Source: Bryobacter sp.
GTDB taxonomy: Bacteria > Acidobacteriota > Terriglobia > Bryobacterales > Bryobacteraceae
Assembly (NCBI GenBank): GCA_022843625.1
Contig: JALHNH010000017.1
Location: 62,001-126,000, forward strand
Length of the DNA: 64,000 nt
Direction of reading: 5' to 3'
Shown here: in pieces, positions 34,940 to 44,100 of the stretch
Layout of the letters: each line of letters begins with the position of its first letter
Numbering within the stretch: the first letter of the stretch is position 1
Program-made: the position numbers and the translations under genes
Notes under the pieces: model-generated
Database searches by the model: none
Told to the model about the DNA's origin: nothing
What the model saw: the letters and a program-made list of their open reading frames with translations, nothing else

Positions 34940-36547
34940 TCAATCCCACCAAAAGTGAAAGTGGCGATTGTCACGGAGTTCCTGTGCAATTTCGGCAACA
35001 TCTTCGCTGGCAGAACTTGCCAAGTCCGGGCAAAACTTCAACATGCGAGAAGCGATGGCTTCCGGCTCCGAAGCAGGCTCAAGAAATCGCGCATGGAGAA
35101 AATCAAAGCCGGCGGCGAGAGTGACGAAGGGGTCGCCCTTGTATAGGTCAGCCAACCAGGCGGCGACGGCGCTGGTGTCCAGCCCCTTGTTGGCGCCGTT
35201 TGTACCGCTGCAAAGCACAGGCGCGAGTGCAGGAGCAAGGGCATCCATCGTAGGAATTAGGATGACCTGAACCTTTTCCTCTTCACCGATCGATTGAGCC
35301 GCAAAAAGCGTGAAGCCTTCGGCCTGGATTTGCAGCACGAGCTTGTAGAAGTTCTCTTCGACAGGCTGCTCTCCAAATGCGGCCTTGAGGTGCTTGGCGA
35401 GCGAGACGGCGGGAAAAGCAAGAGCACCTTTCCGCTTCTTCCACGCAGACGCTTTTCTGTTGAAGAGTTGCTCAAGCAAGCTTACCGTGGCTTGAAATTT
35501 GGGAGATTCGCCAAGTCGGGGGAGTTGCTTAAGATGTTTCCGCAAGGCTTCTACCTCAGGGTTAGCAGTGGCAGTGTAGGGCCGGTCTTCGGCAGGGATC
35601 GCAGCGAGGAGAACATCGAGAACCGGACGGCTGACACTCTGCCTGCTGAGGTATTCGATCAGGTGGACGCCCTCAACCTTGACATTCGGATTGGCCCCGG
35701 CCGAGAGCAACATTTTAGTCAGGGGCAAATCGTGACAAGCGTTGACCAGCAGCGGATGCCCGTTCTGGTCGGGCAAGTTGGGATCGGCTCCACGCTTGAG
35801 CAGCACTTCGACGCCGGAGAGGTTGCCGCTGCTGGAAGCTAGCTGCAAGAGGTTACGGCCATCGCTATCGTAAGCGTTGGGGTCTGCTCCTTCCTCGAGC
35901 AGTTGCGTGAGGAGAGGCGTAAGCCCGAAGAGAGCGGCCTCGTGAAGGCTGACATAGCGGCGGAGATCCGGATGCGCCAGGGCCAGCTTGCGAATGAAAG
36001 TAGCAAGGGCTTTGCCACAGAATCGGGCGGCATCGAGGGGGCTATATGCGGCGGGGGAGTCCAGAAAGAGCCTGGCTCCGCGGTTCACAAGCAATTCCAC
36101 CGCAGAACGCTGGTTTGAGAAGATCGCCAGGACGAGAGCCGTGCAGCCATCCATCAGATCGGGACGCCGCATCGGAACATTCGGATCGGCACCGCGATCG
36201 AGCAGCGCCTCGATCATGCGCAGCCTGCCTGCCGAGGCGGCTTCGGCGAGCGGAATATTGAGCCCTAAGACGAGCGTGGGATTGACACTAAGGCCGGTGG
36301 CCAACAGAGCATCGAAAACCTGGTCGTTGCCTGCGACGATAGCGGCGCAAAGCGGAGTGTTGTTCTGAACCACCAGATCCAGCGGAATGCCAGAGGCCTG
36401 GAATGCCTTCATCAGCGACAGGGCTTTGTCTGTGTTCCCTTGTTGAATCGATTGGATGAGTTTGTGGATCTCATTGGCGTCGGACACGGGCAATGATCGG
36501 CAGAAGTGACCCATTAGTTTAAGATTCGATGCCTGCCTTTGAGCCAC
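34940..36547 (-). CDS. Ankyrin-repeat protein with C-terminal DUF4253 domain
   Basis: Up to 535 residues; a start 11 codons later (MGHFCRSL) is also possible. Five to six ankyrin repeats cover about 55-300 (NTPLCAAIVAGNDQVFDALL, GADPNVPM, GADPNAYDSDGRNLLQLA, GADPNLPDQNGHPLL). The C-terminal 150 residues match DUF4253 (LCSGTNGANKGLDTSAVAAWL, GFDFLHARFL, and a final FHFWWD). DUF4253 has no known activity but appears in immunity-like and polymorphic settings, so protein binding or protection is a fair guess. Its plus-strand composition is G-rich inside a C-rich region, which points to local inversion or recent arrival. Confidence 0.82.
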   Translation of the reverse strand: MAQRQASNLKLMGHFCRSLPVSDANEIHKLIQSIQQGNTDKALSLMKAFQASGIPLDLVVQNNTPLCAAIVAGNDQVFDALLATGLSVNPTLVLGLNIPLAEAASAGRLRMIEALLDRGADPNVPMRRPDLMDGCTALVLAIFSNQRSAVELLVNRGARLFLDSPAAYSPLDAARFCGKALATFIRKLALAHPDLRRYVSLHEAALFGLTPLLTQLLEEGADPNAYDSDGRNLLQLASSSGNLSGVEVLLKRGADPNLPDQNGHPLLVNACHDLPLTKMLLSAGANPNVKVEGVHLIEYLSRQSVSRPVLDVLLAAIPAEDRPYTATANPEVEALRKHLKQLPRLGESPKFQATVSLLEQLFNRKASAWKKRKGALAFPAVSLAKHLKAAFGEQPVEENFYKLVLQIQAEGFTLFAAQSIGEEEKVQVILIPTMDALAPALAPVLCSGTNGANKGLDTSAVAAWLADLYKGDPFVTLAAGFDFLHARFLEPASEPEAIASRMLKFCPDLASSASEDVAEIAQELRDNRHFHFWWD

Positions 36548-36552
36548 GAGCT

Positions 36553-37857
36553 CTAACCCTCAAACACCTCTTCAAACGGCACCACCTCAAGGCTCGCCAC
36601 GCGCAACGGCCAATCCGCCACCACCCGATCCACAGTCAGCACTTCTTCCGGCTGCTCCACCTCATAGACAATCGGCGTAGCCACACTTTCCCGCATCTGC
36701 CGGCCCAACTCCTCCATCCCCGGCCCTACCGCAACAAAACACATCTTCTCCGTATCCAGATACTTATGCGCGGCCCGGTTCACATCGGCCAACGTCAAAG
36801 CGGCAAGCCCCTCGGCGATATAGCGCGTATACTCCGGCGTCCCATAAAACTCACTATCAATCCGGTAACCCTGCACCAGGGCCTCCGTCTTGATCAGCAA
36901 CTTCACATACTTCGACAGAAAATTCCGGGTCCGCTCAAAGTCCTCGACACTCATCCCGTTGCGCTTCAATTGATCGATCTCATAGAGCGCCATCCGGAAA
37001 GCAAACACCGCCTTCTCGGGAGTCACCGGCCGCAGCCAAACCTCAAAGATCTGTTGCTGACGTGCCAGATTCGGCTCCGGCTCAAACTCATACATCCCGT
37101 TGGGGAAATACTCGATATACGCGTAGTCCCCATAATTCAAGCCCCGCACTTCGCGAATCGAATCAAAGAGCCTGCCGCCATTGCGGTGCTGCCCAAGCCA
37201 GCTCTGCGCCACAAGCAGCGCGTGATAATCCGCATGCCCTCGCTTCACCTCGATGGGATAGCCAAAACTCATCGCCACCCCACGAGCATCCGCCTTCTCC
37301 ACCAGCGTCACTTCTAATCCTTCAATCGCACGAGCCGGCGGCAAATCCATGCGCTCACTCCGCTTCAACACGTTGGCAAAATACTCTTTGATGTCCGCAA
37401 GCTCAATGGCTTCGAGCCCCGCCACCGTACCGCAACAAGGGTGCCCATAAGGATGCCCGGCAAAGACGTTCGCGTAGAGCAACTCCTTGGCCAGCTCCTC
37501 GTCATTGCTGCCGCGCAAGCTGACCTTCAGATAATTGAGCAGGTCTGACTTCACGCGCTCAAAGTCTTCAACCAGTAAGGCCGGCTCCTCCAGCATCTCC
37601 TTCACGATCGCTTCATACTGCACCAGATGATCGCGGTGAACCGTCCCTGAGAAAACAGTAAGTTCCTGATCTACCTGGACATCAAAGCTGGTAGCCATTC
37701 GAAAGAACTCATCGAGAATCTGTTTATAGCTACGCGTTCGGGAAGCCCCCTCTGCCACCAGAGTCGCCGTCAGACTCGCCAGACCCTCTTTGCCCTTTGG
37801 GTCGAGGGCACTGCCACTTCGAAACGCAATCCGGATACTATGCAAAGACCCGCTCAT
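36553..37857 (-). CDS. M16 peptidase, non-catalytic partner
   Basis: 434 residues of the pitrilysin/M16 fold lacking the HxxEH zinc motif. It retains the substrate-holding Arg/Tyr region (SIREVRGLNYGDYAYIEYFPNG, about 232-252). In two-subunit M16B proteases one subunit holds zinc and the other this pair, so it should be the partner of the gene upstream, whose stop it overlaps by ATGA. No signal peptide. Typical substrates are small peptides. Confidence 0.88.
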   Translation of the reverse strand: MSGSLHSIRIAFRSGSALDPKGKEGLASLTATLVAEGASRTRSYKQILDEFFRMATSFDVQVDQELTVFSGTVHRDHLVQYEAIVKEMLEEPALLVEDFERVKSDLLNYLKVSLRGSNDEELAKELLYANVFAGHPYGHPCCGTVAGLEAIELADIKEYFANVLKRSERMDLPPARAIEGLEVTLVEKADARGVAMSFGYPIEVKRGHADYHALLVAQSWLGQHRNGGRLFDSIREVRGLNYGDYAYIEYFPNGMYEFEPEPNLARQQQIFEVWLRPVTPEKAVFAFRMALYEIDQLKRNGMSVEDFERTRNFLSKYVKLLIKTEALVQGYRIDSEFYGTPEYTRYIAEGLAALTLADVNRAAHKYLDTEKMCFVAVGPGMEELGRQMRESVATPIVYEVEQPEEVLTVDRVVADWPLRVASLEVVPFEEVFEG

Positions 37858-39122
37858 ACCTTAGTCCTCAACTGTGCTGTTACGCGGTTCTCTTCCACAA
37901 AATACGTGCGCGCCACCCGCTGCAAATCCTCTGCCGTTACTCGCGCATACTGCTCATACAAGCGATTGATGGTCTCGGGCGACCGCTTCAGCGCAACATA
38001 ACGCGCCAGCAACCCTGCGATCCCGTCGGTGTGATCCATGCGCATCGCAAACCCGTATCGCAGGTGACTCTTCACTGTCTCAAGCCTGGCTGCATCTACC
38101 ACCTCGGTCTTCATCAGCTCCACCGTCTCGGCCACTCGGCGACGCACAAGCTCTACCTGAGATTCTTCCTTTACCCGGGCCGTCACAACATATAGATAAG
38201 GGTCCACATGGTCGGCATACATGCCAAAGAAAACATCGCAGCTCTGCTCAGCCAGTACCAGCTCTTCGTAAAGCGCCGAGCTGGAAGAGAAGTAGAGATA
38301 AGACAAAATATCGAGAGCCGCAGACTCCACTGTTGTGTCCGAATAAGCGGGAGTCCGGTAAGCAACCTGCAGCACAGGCAGCGTCTCAGATGGCCACTCA
38401 ACCAGAACCTCTTTGGGCCCGCCGAGCGGCAGCGCATCAGGAATCGCGTCCTCAAAATACCCACGCTTCCAGCCGCCCCAGCTCGCCTCAACCAACTGCC
38501 GCGTAGAGGCGACATCCACATCCCCAGCCACAATCATCGTTGTATTTTCGGGCCGGTAATAGCGACTGTGAAACTGCCGGGAAAACTCATACAAATCCGG
38601 CATCCGCTCAATATCACGCAAGAACCCCATCGTCGTGTGTTGGTAGGGATGCCGCTCAAATGAAGCCTCACGCAGCTTCTCATGCATCAGGTGAAACGGC
38701 TCTGCGCTGTCTTTGTTGTACTCCGCCAGCACCGCCCGCGTTTCGGTCCGAAACACTTCTTCCCCGTAGTCAAGATTGGCAAAGCGGTCGGCTTCCATCT
38801 CAAGAATCTGTGGCAGGTCCTCGCGGGTAAACGTCGTGTGATAGACAGTCAGATCATCATCGGTATAAGCATTTTGCGCGGCTCCCGCCTGCTTCAAAAC
38901 AAACTCATACCGCTCCGGCGGGTACGCCGCCGTTCCTCGAAACATCATGTGTTCAAACAGGTGCGCAAACCCGCTTTTGCCGGCTTCGGTTTCATTGCGA
39001 GACCCGACATGCACCACGATGTAAAGCGACACAATATGCGGGAACCCGGTCGGCACGGTAATCAGCCTCAACCCATTCGGGTAATCATGCTGATCGTAGT
39101 CAAAAGGAAAAATCTTGGTCAT
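37854..39122 (-). CDS. M16 zinc peptidase, catalytic subunit
   Basis: 422 residues. Zinc motif HLFEH (His54, Glu57, His58) in GKSGFAHLFEHMMFRG, with the distal Glu in TETRAVLAEYNKD; then the usual QHTTMGFLRDIERMPDLYEFSRQFHSRYYRPEN region in pieces (MPDLYEF, YRPENTTMIVAGD). Works with the Arg/Tyr subunit encoded next. No signal peptide, so a cytoplasmic peptide-degrading pair is likely. It is divergent from a small gene across 48 bases. Confidence 0.92.
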   Translation of the reverse strand: MTKIFPFDYDQHDYPNGLRLITVPTGFPHIVSLYIVVHVGSRNETEAGKSGFAHLFEHMMFRGTAAYPPERYEFVLKQAGAAQNAYTDDDLTVYHTTFTREDLPQILEMEADRFANLDYGEEVFRTETRAVLAEYNKDSAEPFHLMHEKLREASFERHPYQHTTMGFLRDIERMPDLYEFSRQFHSRYYRPENTTMIVAGDVDVASTRQLVEASWGGWKRGYFEDAIPDALPLGGPKEVLVEWPSETLPVLQVAYRTPAYSDTTVESAALDILSYLYFSSSSALYEELVLAEQSCDVFFGMYADHVDPYLYVVTARVKEESQVELVRRRVAETVELMKTEVVDAARLETVKSHLRYGFAMRMDHTDGIAGLLARYVALKRSPETINRLYEQYARVTAEDLQRVARTYFVEENRVTAQLRTKV

Positions 39123-39170
39123 GCGCTCCTTGATTTGTTACTGTTTTTAGAGTCTCACTCTTTGACATTC

Positions 39171-39452
39171 ATGAGCGTACTTGTACGAATTGGCCGCAAA
39201 AAAGCCATCCTCTGCGCAGGCAGTTGGAGTTGTGCCGACCCTCGTCTTGAAGAGCAGCTCCAGGCCGCCCTCGAAATCTGGGTACAGAAAACGGGTGGCC
39301 CGCCCATCGGTAATCCTGACCCCGACAAGTACGCCGCAGAAGCCATCCGGCTCGAGCTGGATTACGAGATCGTCATCAGTAACCGGCCCAAACGGAGCAA
39401 TGTCAAAAACGCCTATCTCGCCAAACGTCAGATCAGACTCCCCTTCTTCTAA
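39171..39452 (+). CDS. Small uncharacterised protein
   Basis: 93 residues, no signal peptide: MSVLVRIGRKKAILCAGSW, then an acidic helix (RLEEQLQAALEIWVQ) and a basic end (KRQIRLPFF). No family recognised. It is followed by the P-loop kinase gene one base after its stop, so the two are a unit. Confidence 0.55.
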   Translation: MSVLVRIGRKKAILCAGSWSCADPRLEEQLQAALEIWVQKTGGPPIGNPDPDKYAAEAIRLELDYEIVISNRPKRSNVKNAYLAKRQIRLPFF

Positions 39453-39453
39453 A

Positions 39454-39948
39454 ATGCCAACCGTCCTTCTCGCCGGCCCGCCCGGCTCCGGTAAGTCTAC
39501 TCTCGCTCAAGCGCTGGCCAATCACTTCAGCGGGCACGTACTCAACAAAGACATCATCCGTGAAGCCATCTTCGGCCCCACTCAAGTCGCCTACACCGTA
39601 GAACAGGACGACCTCGTCCACGACTTCATGATCTCTGCTGCACAAAGCCTCTGGAAATCAAACCCAAATCTGTGGATCTTTTTCGATGGCCGCGCCTATT
39701 CAAGGGCCTACCAGCGCAACCGCGTCCCCACTCACCACACCATCCTCTGCAGTGCCAGCGACGAAACCATCCGTCGCCGCCTTCTCAAGCCTCACCCCGC
39801 CAGGAACCGCACCTGGGCCCTGTACGAAACGATTCGCGACAACTTCGAACCCTTAACAGAGCCCCACCTCGCCATCAATACAGACCAACCGCTCAGCAAA
39901 TACCTTGAGCAGTCAATCACTTATTTAGCAGAGGCTGTAAGTACTTGA
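39454..39948 (+). CDS. Small P-loop NTPase/kinase (AAA_33-like)
   Basis: 164 residues. The ATG right after the previous stop is chosen; the frame is open upstream but only overlaps the small gene. Walker A GPPGSGKSTLAQ sits at the N-terminus, followed by NKDIIREAIFG and a late IRRRLLKPHPARN lid-like region. Zeta-toxin, shikimate-kinase-like and tRNA/sugar kinases share this layout, so the substrate is open. Its 3' end overlaps the convergent tesA-like gene by 32 bases. Confidence 0.75.
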   Translation: MPTVLLAGPPGSGKSTLAQALANHFSGHVLNKDIIREAIFGPTQVAYTVEQDDLVHDFMISAAQSLWKSNPNLWIFFDGRAYSRAYQRNRVPTHHTILCSASDETIRRRLLKPHPARNRTWALYETIRDNFEPLTEPHLAINTDQPLSKYLEQSITYLAEAVST

Positions 39949-40600
39949 ACACATTGTTGGCAACCTCGGCAGCGCCCTTCGCCGTAGGATGAATCCCGTC
40001 ATCCTGCATCATCCCCTTCTGGTTGTAAACGCCCTCAAGAATAAAGGGCATCAGGGGGTACTTGCTGTTCACAGCAAGAGCCTTGTACATTCCCTCAAAG
40101 TCTCGAATGTATTCTGGTCCATAATTTCGCGGCAGTGTAATCCCCAATACCAGAATCTTGCTCCCCTTCGCCTCAAGCCGCCGGGAAATCTGCATTAGAT
40201 TATCACGGCTTTTGCTGATTGCGATCCCGCGCAACCCGTCATTCCCGCCCAATTCAAGCAACGTCACTTTCGGCTCCAGCCTGATTGCGTCATTCAATCG
40301 ATCCACGCCTCCAGACGTCGTATCGCCGCTGATTCCGGCATTGACCACCTGATACCTGTATCCCTTTTCATCCAGAATCGTTTGCAATATATCGGGATAG
40401 GTCTTGCCTGCCTCGATTCCGAATCCCGCCGTAATGCTGTCCCCAAAACAAAGTACCACCGGGCGAGTATCTTTAGGTAGCGCAGCCGCAGTCGGCTTCG
40501 GAAGATCCATCTTCTCTTCCGGTTCAGCACTTTTCTGAGCACAACCGCCTAAAGCAAGCATCATCAATAAAGTTGTCGAGAAAAAAGAAAACAGTCTCAC
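39917..40600 (-). CDS. tesA: SGNH-hydrolase lipoprotein, TesA-like arylesterase/lysophospholipase
   Basis: 227 residues from a GTG chosen because it gives a compact lipoprotein signal (MRLFSFFSTTLLMMLALGGC with GTG as Met; lipobox LGGC, Cys20). GTG codons up to nine codons upstream are possible. SGNH blocks: VVLCFGDSITAGFG (Ser55), NAGISGDTTSGG, LLELGGNDGLRG, and DGIHPTAKGAAEVA (Asp, His). Hydrolyses acyl esters or thioesters in the envelope. It is divergent from an ABC ATPase-permease pair, as in E. coli tesA/ybbA/ybbP. Confidence 0.88.
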   Translation of the reverse strand: MRLFSFFSTTLLMMLALGGCAQKSAEPEEKMDLPKPTAAALPKDTRPVVLCFGDSITAGFGIEAGKTYPDILQTILDEKGYRYQVVNAGISGDTTSGGVDRLNDAIRLEPKVTLLELGGNDGLRGIAISKSRDNLMQISRRLEAKGSKILVLGITLPRNYGPEYIRDFEGMYKALAVNSKYPLMPFILEGVYNQKGMMQDDGIHPTAKGAAEVANNVFKYLQPLLNK

Positions 40601-40630
40601 GACTGTCAGAATAAGTAATACCACCACCCA

Positions 40631-41326
40631 ATGTCGAATCCAATTGCAGTCGAAGTAGATCAAGTCACCCGTGAAATTGATTCTGGAACCCATCTGGTCA
40701 AGATTCTAAAGGGGATATCTTTTCAAATCCCTCATGGTGAATTCGTCGCCATCATGGGCGCTTCCGGCAGCGGCAAAAGCACCCTCCTTGGCCTCCTCGC
40801 TGGTCTGGACTCTCCAACCACCGGCCACATCTTCCTCGACGGCACCGACATCACCAACCTGAAAGAGGACGACATGGCCCGGGTTCGTGGCTCTAAAATC
40901 GGCTTCGTCTTCCAGAGCTACCAGCTCATTCCCACTCTTACTGCCGAGGAAAACGTCCTTCTGCCGCATGAACTCTCCGGCAAGTCCGGCGACGGCAGCC
41001 CTCGCGCAAAACAACTCCTCGGTCAGGTTGGCCTGCTCGACCGCGCCTCGCACTACCCCGTCCAGCTCTCCGGCGGTGAACAACAACGTGTCGCCCTGGC
41101 CCGCGCCTTCATGACCCAGCCCCCCATTCTGCTCGCCGATGAGCCCACAGGCAACCTCGACACCGCCAACGGCCGCATCGTCCTCGACCTCCTCATCAAG
41201 CTCAACCGCGAGGAACGTACCACCCTCGTGATGGTTACTCACGACAAAGAACTTGCCACCTACGCGGATCGCGTCATTACCTTGCGCGACGGCCTTCTTG
41301 TCTCTGACGAACGGAAGGCGGCATGA
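40631..41326 (+). CDS. ybbA: ABC transporter ATP-binding protein (YbbA-like)
   Basis: 231 residues: Walker A GASGSGKSTLL, Q-loop GFVFQSYQLIPTLTAEENV, signature LSGGEQQRVALARAF, Walker B PILLADEPTGNLD, and switch His in MVTHDKEL. It belongs to the MacB/LolD group that works with FtsX-type permeases. Its stop overlaps the permease start (ATGA). With the divergent tesA-like gene only about 30 bases away, the neighbourhood is the widely conserved tesA-ybbA-ybbP set. Confidence 0.95.
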   Translation: MSNPIAVEVDQVTREIDSGTHLVKILKGISFQIPHGEFVAIMGASGSGKSTLLGLLAGLDSPTTGHIFLDGTDITNLKEDDMARVRGSKIGFVFQSYQLIPTLTAEENVLLPHELSGKSGDGSPRAKQLLGQVGLLDRASHYPVQLSGGEQQRVALARAFMTQPPILLADEPTGNLDTANGRIVLDLLIKLNREERTTLVMVTHDKELATYADRVITLRDGLLVSDERKAA

Positions 41327-43881
41327 CCCAAAGCTTCACCCTTGGCGCTGCTCGCAAGATCGCCTGGCGAGAAGCCCGCGCATCCAGCTTCAAGTTCCTT
41401 TTTGTCATTCTCGCTGTGGCCGTGGGCGTCGGTGCACTCACTGGCGTAAGAGGCTTTTCGACATCCTTCCGCCGCATGCTCAATTCCGAAGCACGCACAC
41501 TCATGGCTGGCGACGTCTCCGCTCGCGTTTTCATCCAGCCTGACGCAAAACAACAGGAAGTTCTCGATAGCTTCACAACCAGGGGCTCACGCCTTACGCA
41601 GATCACCGAGACCGTGACGATGGCCGCCAAGCCGGGCAACCCTACACCAGTCCTCGTTTCGCTCAAAGCCGTCGACCCCACGCAATACCCCTTTTACGGC
41701 GAAGTCATCTTCAACCCGAAGCAAAACATTAGTGAAGCGCTCTGTGACGACTGTGTAGTCGCTGCGCAAGAGTTACTGCTCCGCCTCAACCTTGCCGTCG
41801 GTGGCACAATGCGCCTGGGTGGCAAAGACTTTCGCGTCTCCGCCATTGTCGAAAGAGAACCAGACCGCATGACCGGCAGCCTCAACGTAGGTCCGCGAAT
41901 GATGATGTCCCGCAAGGCTCTGGCCACCACAGAACTCCTAACCGAAGGTAGCCGTGCAGCCCAGCGCTTTCTCGTCAAACTCCCCCCAGTAGGCGCGGAC
42001 GTCACCGCCACCCGCGACCTTCTAAAGAAGACCTTCCCCGACGCCCTGGTCACAGACTACCGGGAAACTCACCCCCTCATCACGAGAGGCCTCAACACCG
42101 CGACCAGCTTCCTGAGTCTCGTAAGTCTGGTTGCCCTCATCATCGGCTCTCTGGGGGTTGCGATGGCCATGAATTCACACCTGCAGCAGAAGCTCGACAA
42201 CATCGCAGTCATGAAATGTTTGGGCGCACGCTCCGGCCAAATCATCAGCATCTACCTGATGCAAACTCTCGCCCTTGGCGCGATCGGCGGAGTCTTCGGC
42301 ATCGGCTTCGGGGTTGCCGTCCAACTGGCTTTCCCAACGTTGATCGAGCGCTACTTCCAGATGCGTCCAGACTTCTTCTTCGATTGGGCCTCGGTCGCGC
42401 AAGGCTTCTTCGCTGGCCTGCTGAGCACTCTGCTCTTCACGTTGCCACCACTGTTGAGCATCCGTGAAATCAAGCCCAATACGATCTTCCGACGCGATAT
42501 GGCTGCCGCCAAAGGCACCTGGCGCCAGCGTCTGGCAAAATCCCGCACCGCCATCCTTTGTGGAGCGCTCATCCTCGTCGGCCTCGGCCTTCTGGCAGGC
42601 TGGCTTGCCGGCTCGAAGCTCGATGAAGCGATCCGCCTGGGCTCCTGGTTCGCCGGAGGCCTCGCGGTAAGCCTAGCCATCCTCGGCGGCTTTGCCTGGC
42701 TCCTTCTCAAAGGTCTCAAGCGACTTTCCCCATTAACCAAGGGCAGCCTTCGCCATGGCCTCGCGAACCTCTACCGTCCCGGCAACCAGGCTGAAGCAGT
42801 ACTTGTCGCCATCGGGATCGGGGTCATGTTCACGCTCACGATCTATTTGGTGCAGCACTCCATTCTCACCGAGATCGCCGAAAGCGCCCCGCCAGGAATG
42901 CCTAATGTCTTCATGATCGACATTACCGAGACGATGAAGGACGGCGTCACCAAACTAGTCAACGAACAACCTGGAGTAGAAAAAGGAGTCGAACTCATCC
43001 CCAGCGTCGCCGCAAGGCTGACGCACGTGCAGGGCGTAGAAGTCGGGAAGATGGAACTCAAAGGCTTCGGTCGCCGCTTTCTCCAAACCCGCTCGATCAC
43101 CTGGAATCCAACTCAGCCGAAGGGCACCAAACTCCTGCAAGGCAGATGGTTCACAGCCACAGAAACTGGCAAAGTTGCGGTAACTCAGGACACCGCAGAA
43201 GCCTTGAAACTAAAGCCCGGGATGGTCCTCGACTGGACCGCCGCTGGCCGACCCTTCCGCACCGAGGTCGCGACCATCTTTAGACAGGAAAGCGTCAGAG
43301 CCGGAGCAACGCAGGAGTTCATCCTCGATCCCGCAACCCTGAAGGGCCTACCCGTGATTTACTTCGCGGGAGCCAGGGTCAAGACCGACAAGGTAGCGCA
43401 AGTACAAGCCGCCATCTACGGCAAGTACCCAACGATCAGCATCATCAACATAGCGGACGTACTCGACATCATCCAGGAAGTAGTGGATCAAATCGCGGTG
43501 GTGATCCGGTTCATCTCGGCCTTCGCAATTCTGGGCGGTGTGATCATCCTTGCTGCCAGCGTAGCGGGCACCAGGTTCCGCCGTATTCGCGAAGTAGTGA
43601 TCCTGAAGACCTTCGGAGCCACCCGCAACAAGATCGCAACGATCTTTAGCGTGGAGTTCCTGCTGTTGGGCTTGTGCGCCGGAGCCTTAGGAAGCGCCCT
43701 GGCCACAGGCTTCACCGGAATCCTGCTGAAGCGTTTCTTCACTGAGGCCGAATTCAAACTAGAGTACACAGCCTTGGCAATTGCCATCCTGGGTTCAGCC
43801 CTGATCGCTAACGCAGCGGGCTGGGCCGCCAGCGCCCGCATCCTCAACCAGAAGCCATTAGCGATTCTTCGGGAAGATTAG
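41323..43881 (+). CDS. ybbP: ABC transporter permease, FtsX/MacB type (YbbP-like)
   Basis: 852 residues. One helix near the N-terminus (FKFLFVILAVAVGVGALTG), a large periplasmic part, a first FtsX domain (about 255-390, LSLVSLVALIIGSLGVAMAM), further helices near 405-450, and a second FtsX domain at the end (about 725-850). Two FtsX units in one chain are the YbbP arrangement, so it may form a dimer-like pore alone. With YbbA it probably uses ATP to move or extract a lipid or lipoprotein, rather than to import a solute. Base skew drifts to neutral along its last 500 bases. Confidence 0.93.
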   Translation: MTQSFTLGAARKIAWREARASSFKFLFVILAVAVGVGALTGVRGFSTSFRRMLNSEARTLMAGDVSARVFIQPDAKQQEVLDSFTTRGSRLTQITETVTMAAKPGNPTPVLVSLKAVDPTQYPFYGEVIFNPKQNISEALCDDCVVAAQELLLRLNLAVGGTMRLGGKDFRVSAIVEREPDRMTGSLNVGPRMMMSRKALATTELLTEGSRAAQRFLVKLPPVGADVTATRDLLKKTFPDALVTDYRETHPLITRGLNTATSFLSLVSLVALIIGSLGVAMAMNSHLQQKLDNIAVMKCLGARSGQIISIYLMQTLALGAIGGVFGIGFGVAVQLAFPTLIERYFQMRPDFFFDWASVAQGFFAGLLSTLLFTLPPLLSIREIKPNTIFRRDMAAAKGTWRQRLAKSRTAILCGALILVGLGLLAGWLAGSKLDEAIRLGSWFAGGLAVSLAILGGFAWLLLKGLKRLSPLTKGSLRHGLANLYRPGNQAEAVLVAIGIGVMFTLTIYLVQHSILTEIAESAPPGMPNVFMIDITETMKDGVTKLVNEQPGVEKGVELIPSVAARLTHVQGVEVGKMELKGFGRRFLQTRSITWNPTQPKGTKLLQGRWFTATETGKVAVTQDTAEALKLKPGMVLDWTAAGRPFRTEVATIFRQESVRAGATQEFILDPATLKGLPVIYFAGARVKTDKVAQVQAAIYGKYPTISIINIADVLDIIQEVVDQIAVVIRFISAFAILGGVIILAASVAGTRFRRIREVVILKTFGATRNKIATIFSVEFLLLGLCAGALGSALATGFTGILLKRFFTEAEFKLEYTALAIAILGSALIANAAGWAASARILNQKPLAILRED

Positions 43882-44002
43882 CCCTTTCATCTTTCAATAT
43901 CGGCTGCCACTTCTGCCCTCTTCGCAGCGATATAGCGACCCATTGCCGGAGAGGAGTTTTGAGACTTAGCTCTCGGATCGCCCAGAGTCCGACCAGAGCC
44001 AG

Positions 44003-44024
44003 GCTGGAGACATTTGTCTCCAGC
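44003..44024. repeat. Perfect 22-base palindromic hairpin
   Basis: GCTGGAGACA, TT, TGTCTCCAGC: ten-base arms with a two-base centre, too tight for an ordinary terminator loop. It sits five bases before a longer hairpin in the convergent gap after ybbP, where the strand skew switches. Could be a protein-binding site, a mobile palindromic element or a recombination scar. Confidence 0.6.
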
Positions 44025-44028
44025 ACTA

Positions 44029-44073
44029 GAGCGCTGGGCGGCTTGCTGGTTTAACTCAAGCCGCCCAGCGCTC
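44029..44073. terminator. Long hairpin between convergent genes
   Basis: Perfect 17-base arms (GAGCGCTGGGCGGCTTG and its complement) around an 11-base loop. It lies between convergent ybbP and an exported-protein gene, so it may end both transcripts. There is no T run on either side. Confidence 0.55.
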
Positions 44074-44100
44074 CAAGATTGCGAATTTGGACCGGTTCCG

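Noticed and set aside
43882..44100. Replication origin at the skew switch
   Set aside because: No DnaA-box-like clusters and none of the genes normally beside an origin; kept only as a compositional finding.
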